From: JBNJGT01 sp964473285
GTDB lineage: Archaea > Nanobdellota > Nanobdellia > Woesearchaeales > JACJVW01
Reading direction: 5' to 3'
Assembly (NCBI GenBank): GCA_964473285.1
Contig: CAYYOI010000045.1
Span: 1 to 13,425 of the forward strand
Length of the DNA stretch: 13,425 bases
Each line of letters opens with the position of its first letter. The first letter of the stretch is position 1. Shown here in pieces: positions 6,452-12,130 of this stretch. The translations under genes and the position numbers were made by a program. Below the pieces are notes generated by a model that searched no databases, was not told where the DNA came from, and worked only from the letters and a program-made list of their open reading frames with translations.

Positions 6452-6727
6452 ATGTTTAGCATAATGTTTAGTAGAAAAATAAAATTAACCTTGCACACCA
6501 ATAATCTTTCAGGTGAAGTAGAAGAGAAAAAACAGCCTTATGATATAAACAGGGTTATCTCTATTGGAAGGGATAATAATAATGACATACATATAAGCAA
6601 TAAGTTGATGAGTCGTTATCATGGTGCAATCTATCATATAAATAAGACGTTATATTTTGAAGATTTCAACAGTAATGGAACATTGAACCCAGAAATGAAA
6701 CAATCCATAACAGGAGAAGGGAACTGA
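6452..6727 (+). CDS. FHA-domain protein, apparently frameshifted near its C-terminus
   Basis: The 91-aa frame contains most of a forkhead-associated domain, a phosphothreonine-binding module. The signature residues are ISIGRD at 36-41 (R40), the NDIHIS strand at 44-49, SRYH at 54-57 and the NSNGT turn at 73-77. The domain should then continue with two more strands, but this frame ends in MKQSITGEGN and a stop. The missing part is found in the -1 frame just downstream (6687-6798), so the gene is broken or carries a sequencing indel. There is no kinase, membrane or other domain. A second in-frame ATG at 6464 is an alternative start. It is divergent from RuBisCO, sharing a 181-nt regulatory region. 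What it binds cannot be inferred. Confidence 0.65.
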   Translation: MFSIMFSRKIKLTLHTNNLSGEVEEKKQPYDINRVISIGRDNNNDIHISNKLMSRYHGAIYHINKTLYFEDFNSNGTLNPEMKQSITGEGN

Positions 6728-6798
6728 GAAAGAGCGATGTAATAAATCTGACTGCGGTAGGTGTTGGTTTGCGCATCGAAATCACCCATTTTGATTAG
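6687..6798 (+). pseudogene. Out-of-frame C-terminal part of the FHA domain
   Basis: Read in the frame that starts at 6688, this stretch encodes NETIHNRRRELRKSDVINL followed by TAVGVGLRIEITHFD and a TAG at 6796-6798. That matches the usual end of an FHA domain (hydrophilic loop, DVI.L strand, then a final alternating strand). It is not reachable without a -1 (or +2) shift between about 6682 and 6724. I see no classical slippery heptamer in phase. It therefore belongs to the gene at 6452 and points to an indel, either real or an assembly error. Confidence 0.55.
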
Positions 6799-6805
6799 AG
6801 TTAGG

Positions 6806-6843
6806 AACGTTAGAGACGTTTAATGATCTTTAATTCTCTTTTT
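6806..6843 (+). terminator. Possible terminator after the FHA gene
   Basis: AACGT (6806-6810) and ACGTT (6816-6820) form a 5-bp stem with a 5-nt loop just after the shifted FHA stop at 6798. T-rich DNA follows, including a TTTTT run near 6840. This fits a 3' end ahead of the tRNA promoter, but the stem is weak. Confidence 0.35.
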
Positions 6844-6872
6844 ATGCTTAAATTGGCCAAAACAGGGAAAAT

Positions 6873-6880
6873 TATTTAAA
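6873..6880 (+). promoter_or_regulatory. TATA box of tRNA-Val (and of the operon behind it)
   Basis: TATTTAAA, preceded by purine-rich GGGAAAAT, lies 26-33 nt upstream of the mature 5' end of the tRNA at 6906. It is a textbook archaeal promoter position. I find no other TATA-like site before the AI-2E/AMP phosphorylase/histone genes. Confidence 0.6.
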
Positions 6881-6905
6881 GGGATAAATTCCCCTTTTAA
6901 AGTAA

Positions 6906-6978
6906 GGGCCCGTGGTCTAGTGGCTATGACATCGCCTCGACACGGCGGGAATCCCCGGTTCGAGTCCGGGCGGGCCCA
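6906..6978 (+). tRNA. tRNA-Val (anticodon GAC)
   Basis: A complete 73-nt cloverleaf. The acceptor GGGCCCG pairs perfectly with CGGGCCC, with discriminator A73. The D stem GTC/GAC has a T-T at the fourth pair. The anticodon stem TCGCC/GGCGG has one T-G pair and a 7-nt loop TCGACAC. The variable loop is GAATC, and the T arm CCCGG-TTCGAGT-CCGGG is perfect. Placing the loop by its stem gives GAC at 34-36 (valine, GUC/GUU codons). The body closely matches archaeal valine tRNAs. Position 33 is C, not the near-universal T. CCA is not encoded (the sequence continues TAAAGG). The D-loop GG (18-19) and T-loop TTC are present. The next gene's GTG is only 7 nt beyond the 3' end, so co-transcription is likely. 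Confidence 0.93.
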
Positions 6979-6985
6979 TAAAGGG

Positions 6986-8077
6986 GTGTTTTGCATCAAG
7001 CAGTACGAGCGATATGTAATAGGGATAGCACTGATTATAATCGCCGTCCTAATCCTCTTTGTGATATTTCCATATCTTACAGCAATCATTACTGCCGGAC
7101 TTCTGGCATATATTCTATATCCCCTGTATTCTAAACTAAATGCAAAAATCAAAAGACCTAACACATCTGCTCTTATCATCTCCATAAGTATGGTGTTCAT
7201 AGCATTGCTTCCATTTCTTGCTTTCATACAGATCACTACAGATGAGACCCTGGCCGCTTACAATATCGCAAGGGAGAGGCTTGGGAACAGTACACTGGAG
7301 AGTTATTGCGAGACGAGTACTACTGTGGTATGCATGTTCTCAGATGTCCTGACAATGGTTGAGGCTGAAGAAAGCATACAAAGGTTCGTAAAGAACTCGT
7401 ACGAGAGCATGAGCAATTACCTTCTAAAGATAGGATCCAATTTCATCGTGGCTATCCCTTCTTTTGTACTTAATATTTTCATAGTGATATTTATAACGTA
7501 TTACCTGTTGAAAGATGGGAAAAACCTTATACATAAGCTGTTCGAGATAATCCCAATAAGAAAGAAATACAAGACAATGATCAAGGGGCGCTTTTCATCT
7601 GTCATGAGAGGAGTACTTTTTGGACAGATATATGTTGCGCTCATTCAGGGAGGGCTTGCAGCTATTGGATATTTCATATTCGGGATAAATGCAGCAATAT
7701 TCTGGGGGCTGGTTACGGCCTTGTTTGCACTTGTACCTTTGGTAGGTACTGCTATCGTATGGGTCCCTGCTTCTCTCTCGCTGATTCTTAAAGGTATACT
7801 GGAATCATCAGGAGAGCTATGGAACGGGATTGGGCTTTTTTTGTATTGTGCATTAATTGTTTCAACCATAGATAATTTCCTTCGCCCAAAACTTATAAGC
7901 GCTGAAAGCAAAACACATCCAGTGGTGGTATTACTGGGCGTCCTTGGAGGGATAAAGACTTTTGGGATAATCGGAATACTTATCGGCCCTCTGATTCTTT
8001 CAATGGGATATGAGATGATCAAAATAGCAATAGAAGTGATGTCAAATGAAAGTAAAAGTAAAGCAAATGGACATTAA
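6986..8077 (+). CDS. AI-2E family transporter (UPF0118, TqsA/YdiK-like membrane protein)
   Basis: An integral membrane protein of the AI-2E exporter family (PF01594). It has a hydrophobic N-terminal helix pair (IGIALIIIAVLILFVIFPYL and the next ~20 residues) and a further helix, then a roughly 80-residue extramembrane segment. A membrane segment ends in the family's YYLLKDGKNL. The C-terminal half carries PLVGTAIVWVPASLSLILKG and DNFLRPKLIS...HPVVVLLGVLGGI. Length (363 aa from GTG) is normal. The frame remains open into the tRNA, but no Met codon exists there outside the tRNA body. The GTG at 6986, 7 nt after the tRNA, is the best start. Its 3' end overlaps AMP phosphorylase by 32 nt, implying translational coupling. 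Members move small molecules or use Na+/H+ gradients. Export of a nucleobase from the AMP pathway is my speculation from context. Confidence 0.88.
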   Translation: MFCIKQYERYVIGIALIIIAVLILFVIFPYLTAIITAGLLAYILYPLYSKLNAKIKRPNTSALIISISMVFIALLPFLAFIQITTDETLAAYNIARERLGNSTLESYCETSTTVVCMFSDVLTMVEAEESIQRFVKNSYESMSNYLLKIGSNFIVAIPSFVLNIFIVIFITYYLLKDGKNLIHKLFEIIPIRKKYKTMIKGRFSSVMRGVLFGQIYVALIQGGLAAIGYFIFGINAAIFWGLVTALFALVPLVGTAIVWVPASLSLILKGILESSGELWNGIGLFLYCALIVSTIDNFLRPKLISAESKTHPVVVLLGVLGGIKTFGIIGILIGPLILSMGYEMIKIAIEVMSNESKSKANGH

Positions 8078-9542
8078 GACAGGAGGAGTCCTGGTGGCAG
8101 TCCTGCACAAACATGACGCAGAGATGTATGATCTCTATAGCCTGGACAGGATAAAGATAATAAAAGGAAAGAAGATAGAGACAGTTGTTGTTGACATAAG
8201 CCAGAGCGATCATATCGTTTCTTCCGGAACTATCGCTGTGTTCAAGGAGGTCTCTGATTCCCTGAATCTGAAGGATGGTTCTACTGTACAGATAAAGATG
8301 GCAAGAAAACCATTGTCCATTGATTTCATCAAGAAGAAACTTGATGGCGAAAGGCTGTCAAAGGATGAGATATACCAGATAATCTGGGATGTTGTCCATA
8401 ACAAGCTAAACGATATTGAGCTTACGTATTTTGTTTCTGCATGTTATACCAATCCGCTTGATGACATTGAAAGAGTCCATCTAATAAAGGCAATGACTGA
8501 AGAGGGTCAGATCCTCAAGGTTAATCGCTATCCCATCCTGGACAAGCATTGTATAGGTGGGGTTGCAGGAAACCGGACCAGCATGCTTCTTGTACCTATC
8601 CTTGCAGCTTGTGGATGCACGATACCAAAGACAAGCTCCAGGTCGATCACAAGCCCTGCAGGGACCGCTGATACAATGGAAGTGCTTTGTGATGTAAGCC
8701 TTGATCTTCCAAAGATGAAAGATATTGTGGAAGAGCATAATGGTTGTTTAGTATGGGGAGGGGCGCTGAATCTTGCACCTTCTGATGACAAGATAATCAA
8801 TGTGGAAAAACCCATGATGATTGATGCAGAAAGCCAGCTTATCGCAAGCATTGTCTCAAAGAAACTTTCTGTATCAAGCACACACATACTGATTGACATT
8901 CCAGTGGGAAGAGGGGCAAAGATAGAAGCTATGAGCAAGGCCAAAAAGCTGAAAAAGGCTTTTGAGAAAGTATCAAGGCAACTGGATATAAACATAAAAG
9001 CAATCATAACAGACGGATCACAACCAATAGGATATGGGATAGGGCCTGCTTTGGAGGCAAGAGACGTACTTTATGTGCTTCTCAATGACAAGCGACAGCC
9101 CTTTGACTTAAGGGACAAAGCATGCATGATGGCAGGAATCCTGCTTGAGATGGCGGGAAAGGCAAAGAAGTTCCAGGGCAAAAAAATGGCAGAAGAGGTT
9201 TTGTCCTCAGGAAAGGCATATGGTAAGATGATTGAAATCCTTGAGGCACAAGGGAAAAGGGTTGACCACCCGGATGAGATAGAGGTGTCTCATCATACTT
9301 ATACTGTACGAGCAAATTCAAAGGGAACAATCATGCATATTGATAATCATATGATATCAAAAATTGCTAGGATTGCCGGGGCTCCAATGAATCACCATTG
9401 CGGCATCATGTTCCATCAAAAGGTCCATGAGAATGTAGAGATAGGTGATGAACTTTTCACGATATATGCAGGATCAAAGAACAGGCTCAAGAATGCTGTA
9501 GAAGTTCTAAAAACCATGTATCCATATGAGATCAGGCTGTAA
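8046..9542 (+). CDS. deoA: AMP phosphorylase (archaeal NMP phosphorylase)
   Basis: Catalyses NMP + phosphate to nucleobase + ribose-1,5-bisphosphate, the entry step of the archaeal AMP/NMP degradation pathway that feeds RuBisCO. At 498 aa it has the archaeal AMP-phosphorylase length, longer than bacterial thymidine phosphorylase because of an N-terminal extra domain (residues 1-85, MKVKVKQMDIKTGG...). The phosphorylase core contains DKHCIGGVAGNRTS (166-179), SSRSITSPAGTADTMEVL (197-214), ASIVSKKLSVSSTH (267-280) with the IDIPVGRGAK loop after it, and GPALEARDV. These are the phosphate and base sites, and none looks damaged. The start at 8046 matches the N-terminus of known archaeal members and overlaps the transporter gene. 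The histone gene starts 1 nt after its stop. It probably depends on the tRNA-Val promoter, since I see no TATA box of its own. Confidence 0.93.
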   Translation: MKVKVKQMDIKTGGVLVAVLHKHDAEMYDLYSLDRIKIIKGKKIETVVVDISQSDHIVSSGTIAVFKEVSDSLNLKDGSTVQIKMARKPLSIDFIKKKLDGERLSKDEIYQIIWDVVHNKLNDIELTYFVSACYTNPLDDIERVHLIKAMTEEGQILKVNRYPILDKHCIGGVAGNRTSMLLVPILAACGCTIPKTSSRSITSPAGTADTMEVLCDVSLDLPKMKDIVEEHNGCLVWGGALNLAPSDDKIINVEKPMMIDAESQLIASIVSKKLSVSSTHILIDIPVGRGAKIEAMSKAKKLKKAFEKVSRQLDINIKAIITDGSQPIGYGIGPALEARDVLYVLLNDKRQPFDLRDKACMMAGILLEMAGKAKKFQGKKMAEEVLSSGKAYGKMIEILEAQGKRVDHPDEIEVSHHTYTVRANSKGTIMHIDNHMISKIARIAGAPMNHHCGIMFHQKVHENVEIGDELFTIYAGSKNRLKNAVEVLKTMYPYEIRL

Positions 9543-9543
9543 A

Positions 9544-9762
9544 ATGAGAAAAACCCTATTACCAAAAGCGCCATTGGGAAGGGTACTTGTTGAGAAAGGT
9601 GCTGAGAGGGTGAGTAAGGAGGGACTTGATTCGTTCAGTTCTCTTGTAGATGCGTATGCAGAACAGGTTGCCTCTAAAGCACTAGAAATTGCAAAGCATT
9701 GCGGGAGAAAAACTATACAATCAAAAGACGTGATACTTGCAAAGGAACTGATAAAATCATAG
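9544..9762 (+). CDS. Archaeal histone (HMf family)
   Basis: A 72-aa single histone fold that dimerises and wraps DNA. The recognisable parts, in order, are LPKAPLGRVL (alpha 1, with the minor-groove arginine of PxGR), GAERVS in loop 1, the long central helix SFSSLVDAYAEQVASKALEIAKH, the GRKTIQ loop 2 with its DNA-contacting R-K-T, and the SKDVILAKELIKS alpha 3. There is no tail extension. The ATG at 9544 is preferred to 9526 because the canonical fold begins right after it, while the extra six residues would overlap AMP phosphorylase. The 1-nt spacing from the AMP phosphorylase stop and lack of a separate TATA box indicate co-transcription. Its last 6 nt overlap the convergent membrane-protein gene. 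Confidence 0.93.
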   Translation: MRKTLLPKAPLGRVLVEKGAERVSKEGLDSFSSLVDAYAEQVASKALEIAKHCGRKTIQSKDVILAKELIKS

Positions 9763-10398
9763 ATTCCTGAATAAATGAGGGTTTGCCTTTGCAAAACGAC
9801 ATAGGAAATGATGAAATATGAGAGATGGCGCACCTCTCACATAAAAAAAGCCTATTATCGAGACAAGTAATGCGCCAAGGGTGTCCATTATGAGATCCCA
9901 CATGGTGTCTTCTAAACCTTTTTGCATGTTGTGGTTGAATATTTGATCCACTCCAAACTCGAAGATCTCCCACATTGCACCTACCATGATTGCGAAAGAG
10001 AATGTGAAGAGAGCAATCATGATAGGACTTGCCTTGATACGATTGTTGTTATACAGGGAAAATATTATCAGGAAACCTACAAAACCAAGGGCTATTCCGC
10101 TAAGCCCATGCAGCAAGGTATCCCACCAGTAAAATACAGCGTAATAATTCTGTACCTCTCCCAGGAAAAGAGCTGCAAATACGAATAAAGTCATGAAAAA
10201 CTCCATCTCTGTGGGAAGGTTGACATTGATATTTCGTTTGAGAAGTGAAGGCAAAAATGTTATCGAAAGGGTGAGGATTGCAATGAACATCACCATCCAA
10301 AGCCTGTTGATGAAAGACTCTATGACTGCGAGTAAGAGTATTCCCCTGAAAAAGAAGGAGATCCATAATTGAATCTTGTAAATGCTCGCCAGTCTCAT
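9757..10398 (-). CDS. Polytopic membrane protein, DUF2238/YjdF-like
   Basis: A 213-aa membrane protein with about six hydrophobic segments. The conserved-looking core is YWWDTLLHGLSGIALGFVGF (about 89-108), then WEIFEFGVDQIFN near 142-154 and DTMWDLIMDTLGALLVS near 163-179. Buried D, H and E residues in helices of this pattern are typical of the DUF2238/YjdF family, whose function is not established; a VanZ-like fold is an alternative. The basic C-terminus follows the last helix. It begins 18 nt after the GAPDH stop on the same strand, so it may be read from the GAPDH promoter. A weak T-rich TATA-like sequence (10420-10429) could also serve it. Confidence 0.75.
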   Translation of the reverse strand: MRLASIYKIQLWISFFFRGILLLAVIESFINRLWMVMFIAILTLSITFLPSLLKRNINVNLPTEMEFFMTLFVFAALFLGEVQNYYAVFYWWDTLLHGLSGIALGFVGFLIIFSLYNNNRIKASPIMIALFTFSFAIMVGAMWEIFEFGVDQIFNHNMQKGLEDTMWDLIMDTLGALLVSIIGFFYVRGAPSLIFHHFLCRFAKANPHLFRNL

Positions 10399-10416
10399 AT
10401 GAAAAGAAAAATAAAT

Positions 10417-11415
10417 CTAGTTAAAAAAACTATTGATTAATTTTGCAACATCAACAAGACGGCAGGAATATCCCCACTCATTGTCATACCATGCGGTTAT
10501 GTGGACGAGATTTCCATCGCTTACCCTTGTCAGCTGGCTATCGAAGATAGATGAATGCGGGTTTCCGATAATGTCGCTTGAGACCAATGGCTCGGATGAG
10601 TATTGCAGGATTCCTGCAAGATGATGGATTGCAACATTCTTGAAGAGTTCATTCACCTCATCAACATTTGTTCCCCTGTTGAGTTCAACAGTAAGGTCAA
10701 CAAGAGAGCCATCTGTTACAGGCACCCTTACGGCCATTCCGTCAAGCTTACCTTCTACATCCGGAATTACCCGTCCTACAGCGATTGCTGCACCTGTAGT
10801 TGTTGGGACCATGTTGAGGCCTGCAGCCCTTGCGCGCCTGAGATCCTTATGAGGTGCATCAACTATTCGCTGGTCTGCAGTGCTTGCGTGAATGGTTGTC
10901 ATGAAGCCTCGCTTAACACCAAAATTGTCATTTAATACTTTTATTATTGGTGCAAGGCAGTTTGTGGTGCATGATGCATTGTCTATTATATGATGGTTCT
11001 CCTTATCATACTCGTGTTCATTAACACCTTTGACAATAGTCTTGATATCGCCCTTGCCTGGAGCTGAAAGCAAGACTTTTTTTGCTCCTGCTTCAATATG
11101 CTTTCCTGCTTTCTCTTCTGTCCTGAATATGCCTGTTGACTCTATCACAACATCGATATCAAGGTCATCCCAAGGAAGGTTTGAAGGATCTTTCTCATTG
11201 AAAACCTTTATTTCCTTACCATTGACATAGATACTATTGTCATGTACATGAACATCATTCTTGTATTCCCTATGCACTGAATCATGCTTTAGAAGATGTG
11301 CCATGGTGTTTATATCACCAAGATCGTTAATTGCAACTATGTTCAATTCATCAAAACCTGCTCGAAAGAATAACCTGCCAATTCTTCCAAATCCATTTAT
11401 AGCGACTCTTACCAT
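10417..11415 (-). CDS. gap: Glyceraldehyde-3-phosphate dehydrogenase, class I (bacterial-type)
   Basis: Interconverts glyceraldehyde-3-phosphate and 1,3-bisphosphoglycerate with NAD(P). Its 332 residues show the Rossmann motif NGFGRIGR (7-14), ND at 30-31 for adenosine ribose binding, the active-site signature ASCTTNCLAP with Cys149, the catalytic His176, PHKDLRRARA (188-197) and the C-terminal WYDNEWGYS. This is the class I enzyme of bacteria and eukaryotes, not the class II enzyme usual in archaea. Alanine-proline at 187-188 in place of Leu-Pro leaves the cofactor choice open. The usual HAYTxDQ is HASTADQ here. The ATG at 11415 has a good Shine-Dalgarno sequence (GAGGG, 6 nt spacing) and a TATA box 40-47 nt upstream, unlike the leaderless neighbours. 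Together with RuBisCO's 3-phosphoglycerate it would link nucleotide breakdown to central carbon flow. Confidence 0.95.
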   Translation of the reverse strand: MVRVAINGFGRIGRLFFRAGFDELNIVAINDLGDINTMAHLLKHDSVHREYKNDVHVHDNSIYVNGKEIKVFNEKDPSNLPWDDLDIDVVIESTGIFRTEEKAGKHIEAGAKKVLLSAPGKGDIKTIVKGVNEHEYDKENHHIIDNASCTTNCLAPIIKVLNDNFGVKRGFMTTIHASTADQRIVDAPHKDLRRARAAGLNMVPTTTGAAIAVGRVIPDVEGKLDGMAVRVPVTDGSLVDLTVELNRGTNVDEVNELFKNVAIHHLAGILQYSSEPLVSSDIIGNPHSSIFDSQLTRVSDGNLVHITAWYDNEWGYSCRLVDVAKLINSFFN

Positions 11416-11421
11416 TAAAAT

Positions 11422-11426
11422 CCCTC
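11422..11426 (-). promoter_or_regulatory. Shine-Dalgarno site of GAPDH
   Basis: GAGGG on the minus strand, 6 nt before the ATG at 11415. With RuBisCO it is the only clear ribosome site at a promoter-proximal gene in the window. Confidence 0.55.
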
Positions 11427-11451
11427 TTTTTCATTTATTCTTAAACTTCAC

Positions 11452-12057
11452 TCATTTATAAAGGTTATGTAGTTCCTTGCCGATAGTACGGCCGAGGTCT
11501 CTTGCCTTACGAACTTCCCTTGCTTTAGCTTTATTGCCTGATTCCATCCCACCTGCACGAAGGACATAAGTATTCCTGCAGCCCCAAAGTCTGCAAAGCC
11601 ATTTCAAAATCTTTGAAGGGTAATAGGTTATCCCAAAGATCCGGTTTATAACAGGTGGTGCTCCTGATGAAAGGATGACTGTGCCAATACAATCCCGTTT
11701 CTTAAGCCTGCTTTTTGGCATGCCTGATGCCGTTTCGAGAACAGGGTAATTCCTTTCCATGAAACGCTTCATAAGCGCGGTTGGACCATACATATAAACA
11801 GGGGTTGCATAGACCAATACATTGGCTTGGATCATCTTCTTCAGGATCTCATTCATTCCATCGTCAATCTTACATTGGATATTCGAGCATTCGTAACATC
11901 CTTCACAGAATTCTATTTTTGTATTCTTAAGAAATATCTCTTCTACCTGTGCTTTTGGGTATGCTTCTTTTATCCCTCCAGTGAATGATCTGGTAAGGGC
12001 AACTGTCATGCCGCTTTCTTTGTAGCTTCCCTGGATGATCAGGACAGATGGGTGCAT
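11452..12057 (-). CDS. Flavodoxin-fold NAD(P)H-dependent FMN reductase / iron-sulfur flavoprotein-like
   Basis: A 201-aa flavodoxin-like protein of the NADPH-dependent FMN reductase/WrbA group. Visible features are the N-terminal FMN-phosphate loop LIIQGSYKESGMT (6-18), a four-cysteine motif C51-x2-C54-x2-C57-x4-C62 followed by DDGM, and the flavin-contact stretch ATPVYMYGPTALMKRFMER (about 84-102). The cysteine pattern resembles the compact 4Fe-4S motif of archaeal iron-sulfur flavoproteins (spacing x2, x2, about x5). A cluster is therefore plausible, though many relatives with similar cysteines have not been shown to bind one. The C-terminus is basic. A TATA-like sequence at 12080-12089 is at leaderless distance from the ATG. 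It lies upstream of GAPDH on the same strand, but GAPDH has its own promoter at the stop codon of this gene. The physiological electron partner is unknown. Confidence 0.83.
   Translation of the reverse strand: MHPSVLIIQGSYKESGMTVALTRSFTGGIKEAYPKAQVEEIFLKNTKIEFCEGCYECSNIQCKIDDGMNEILKKMIQANVLVYATPVYMYGPTALMKRFMERNYPVLETASGMPKSRLKKRDCIGTVILSSGAPPVINRIFGITYYPSKILKWLCRLWGCRNTYVLRAGGMESGNKAKAREVRKARDLGRTIGKELHNLYK
11455..11462 (-). promoter_or_regulatory. TATA box of GAPDH
   Basis: TTTATAAA, 40-47 nt before the GAPDH ATG. It starts one base beyond the flavoprotein stop codon (11452-11454), inside the end of that gene. The predicted leader is about 15 nt and contains GAGGG. Confidence 0.5.
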
Positions 12058-12079
12058 AAAGATTGTATATTCTGATGGT

Positions 12080-12089
12080 TTTTATTATT
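12080..12089 (-). promoter_or_regulatory. Weak TATA-like element of the flavoprotein gene
   Basis: AATAATAAAA-type sequence on the minus strand, 23-32 nt before the ATG at 12057. A-T content makes this less certain than the others. Confidence 0.35.
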
Positions 12090-12099
12090 TGTGCCAAAA

Positions 12100-12109
12100 G
12101 ATTAAAAAT
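12100..12109 (+). promoter_or_regulatory. TATA box of the 310-aa hypothetical gene
   Basis: GATTAAAAAT, 22-31 nt before the ATG at 12131, in the 73-nt divergent gap shared with the flavoprotein gene. It predicts a leaderless transcript. Confidence 0.45.
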
Positions 12110-12130
12110 TCCTGATATTTACTTTTATAC

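Noticed and set aside
6906..6978. Reading the tRNA as Arg(TCG) from the triplet in the loop
   Set aside because: TCG would need an anticodon stem without proper pairing. The 5-bp stem fixes GAC at 34-36, and the tRNA body is valine-like.
6920..8077. Transporter start inside the tRNA (ATG at 6920)
   Set aside because: That ATG belongs to the D arm of a perfect tRNA, and the translated tRNA segment has no transporter similarity. GTG 6986 just after the tRNA is more sensible.
9809..9815. C-box-like ATGATGA as part of a C/D-box sRNA
   Set aside because: It lies in the coding end of the DUF2238-like gene with no matching D box (CTGA) at a suitable distance.
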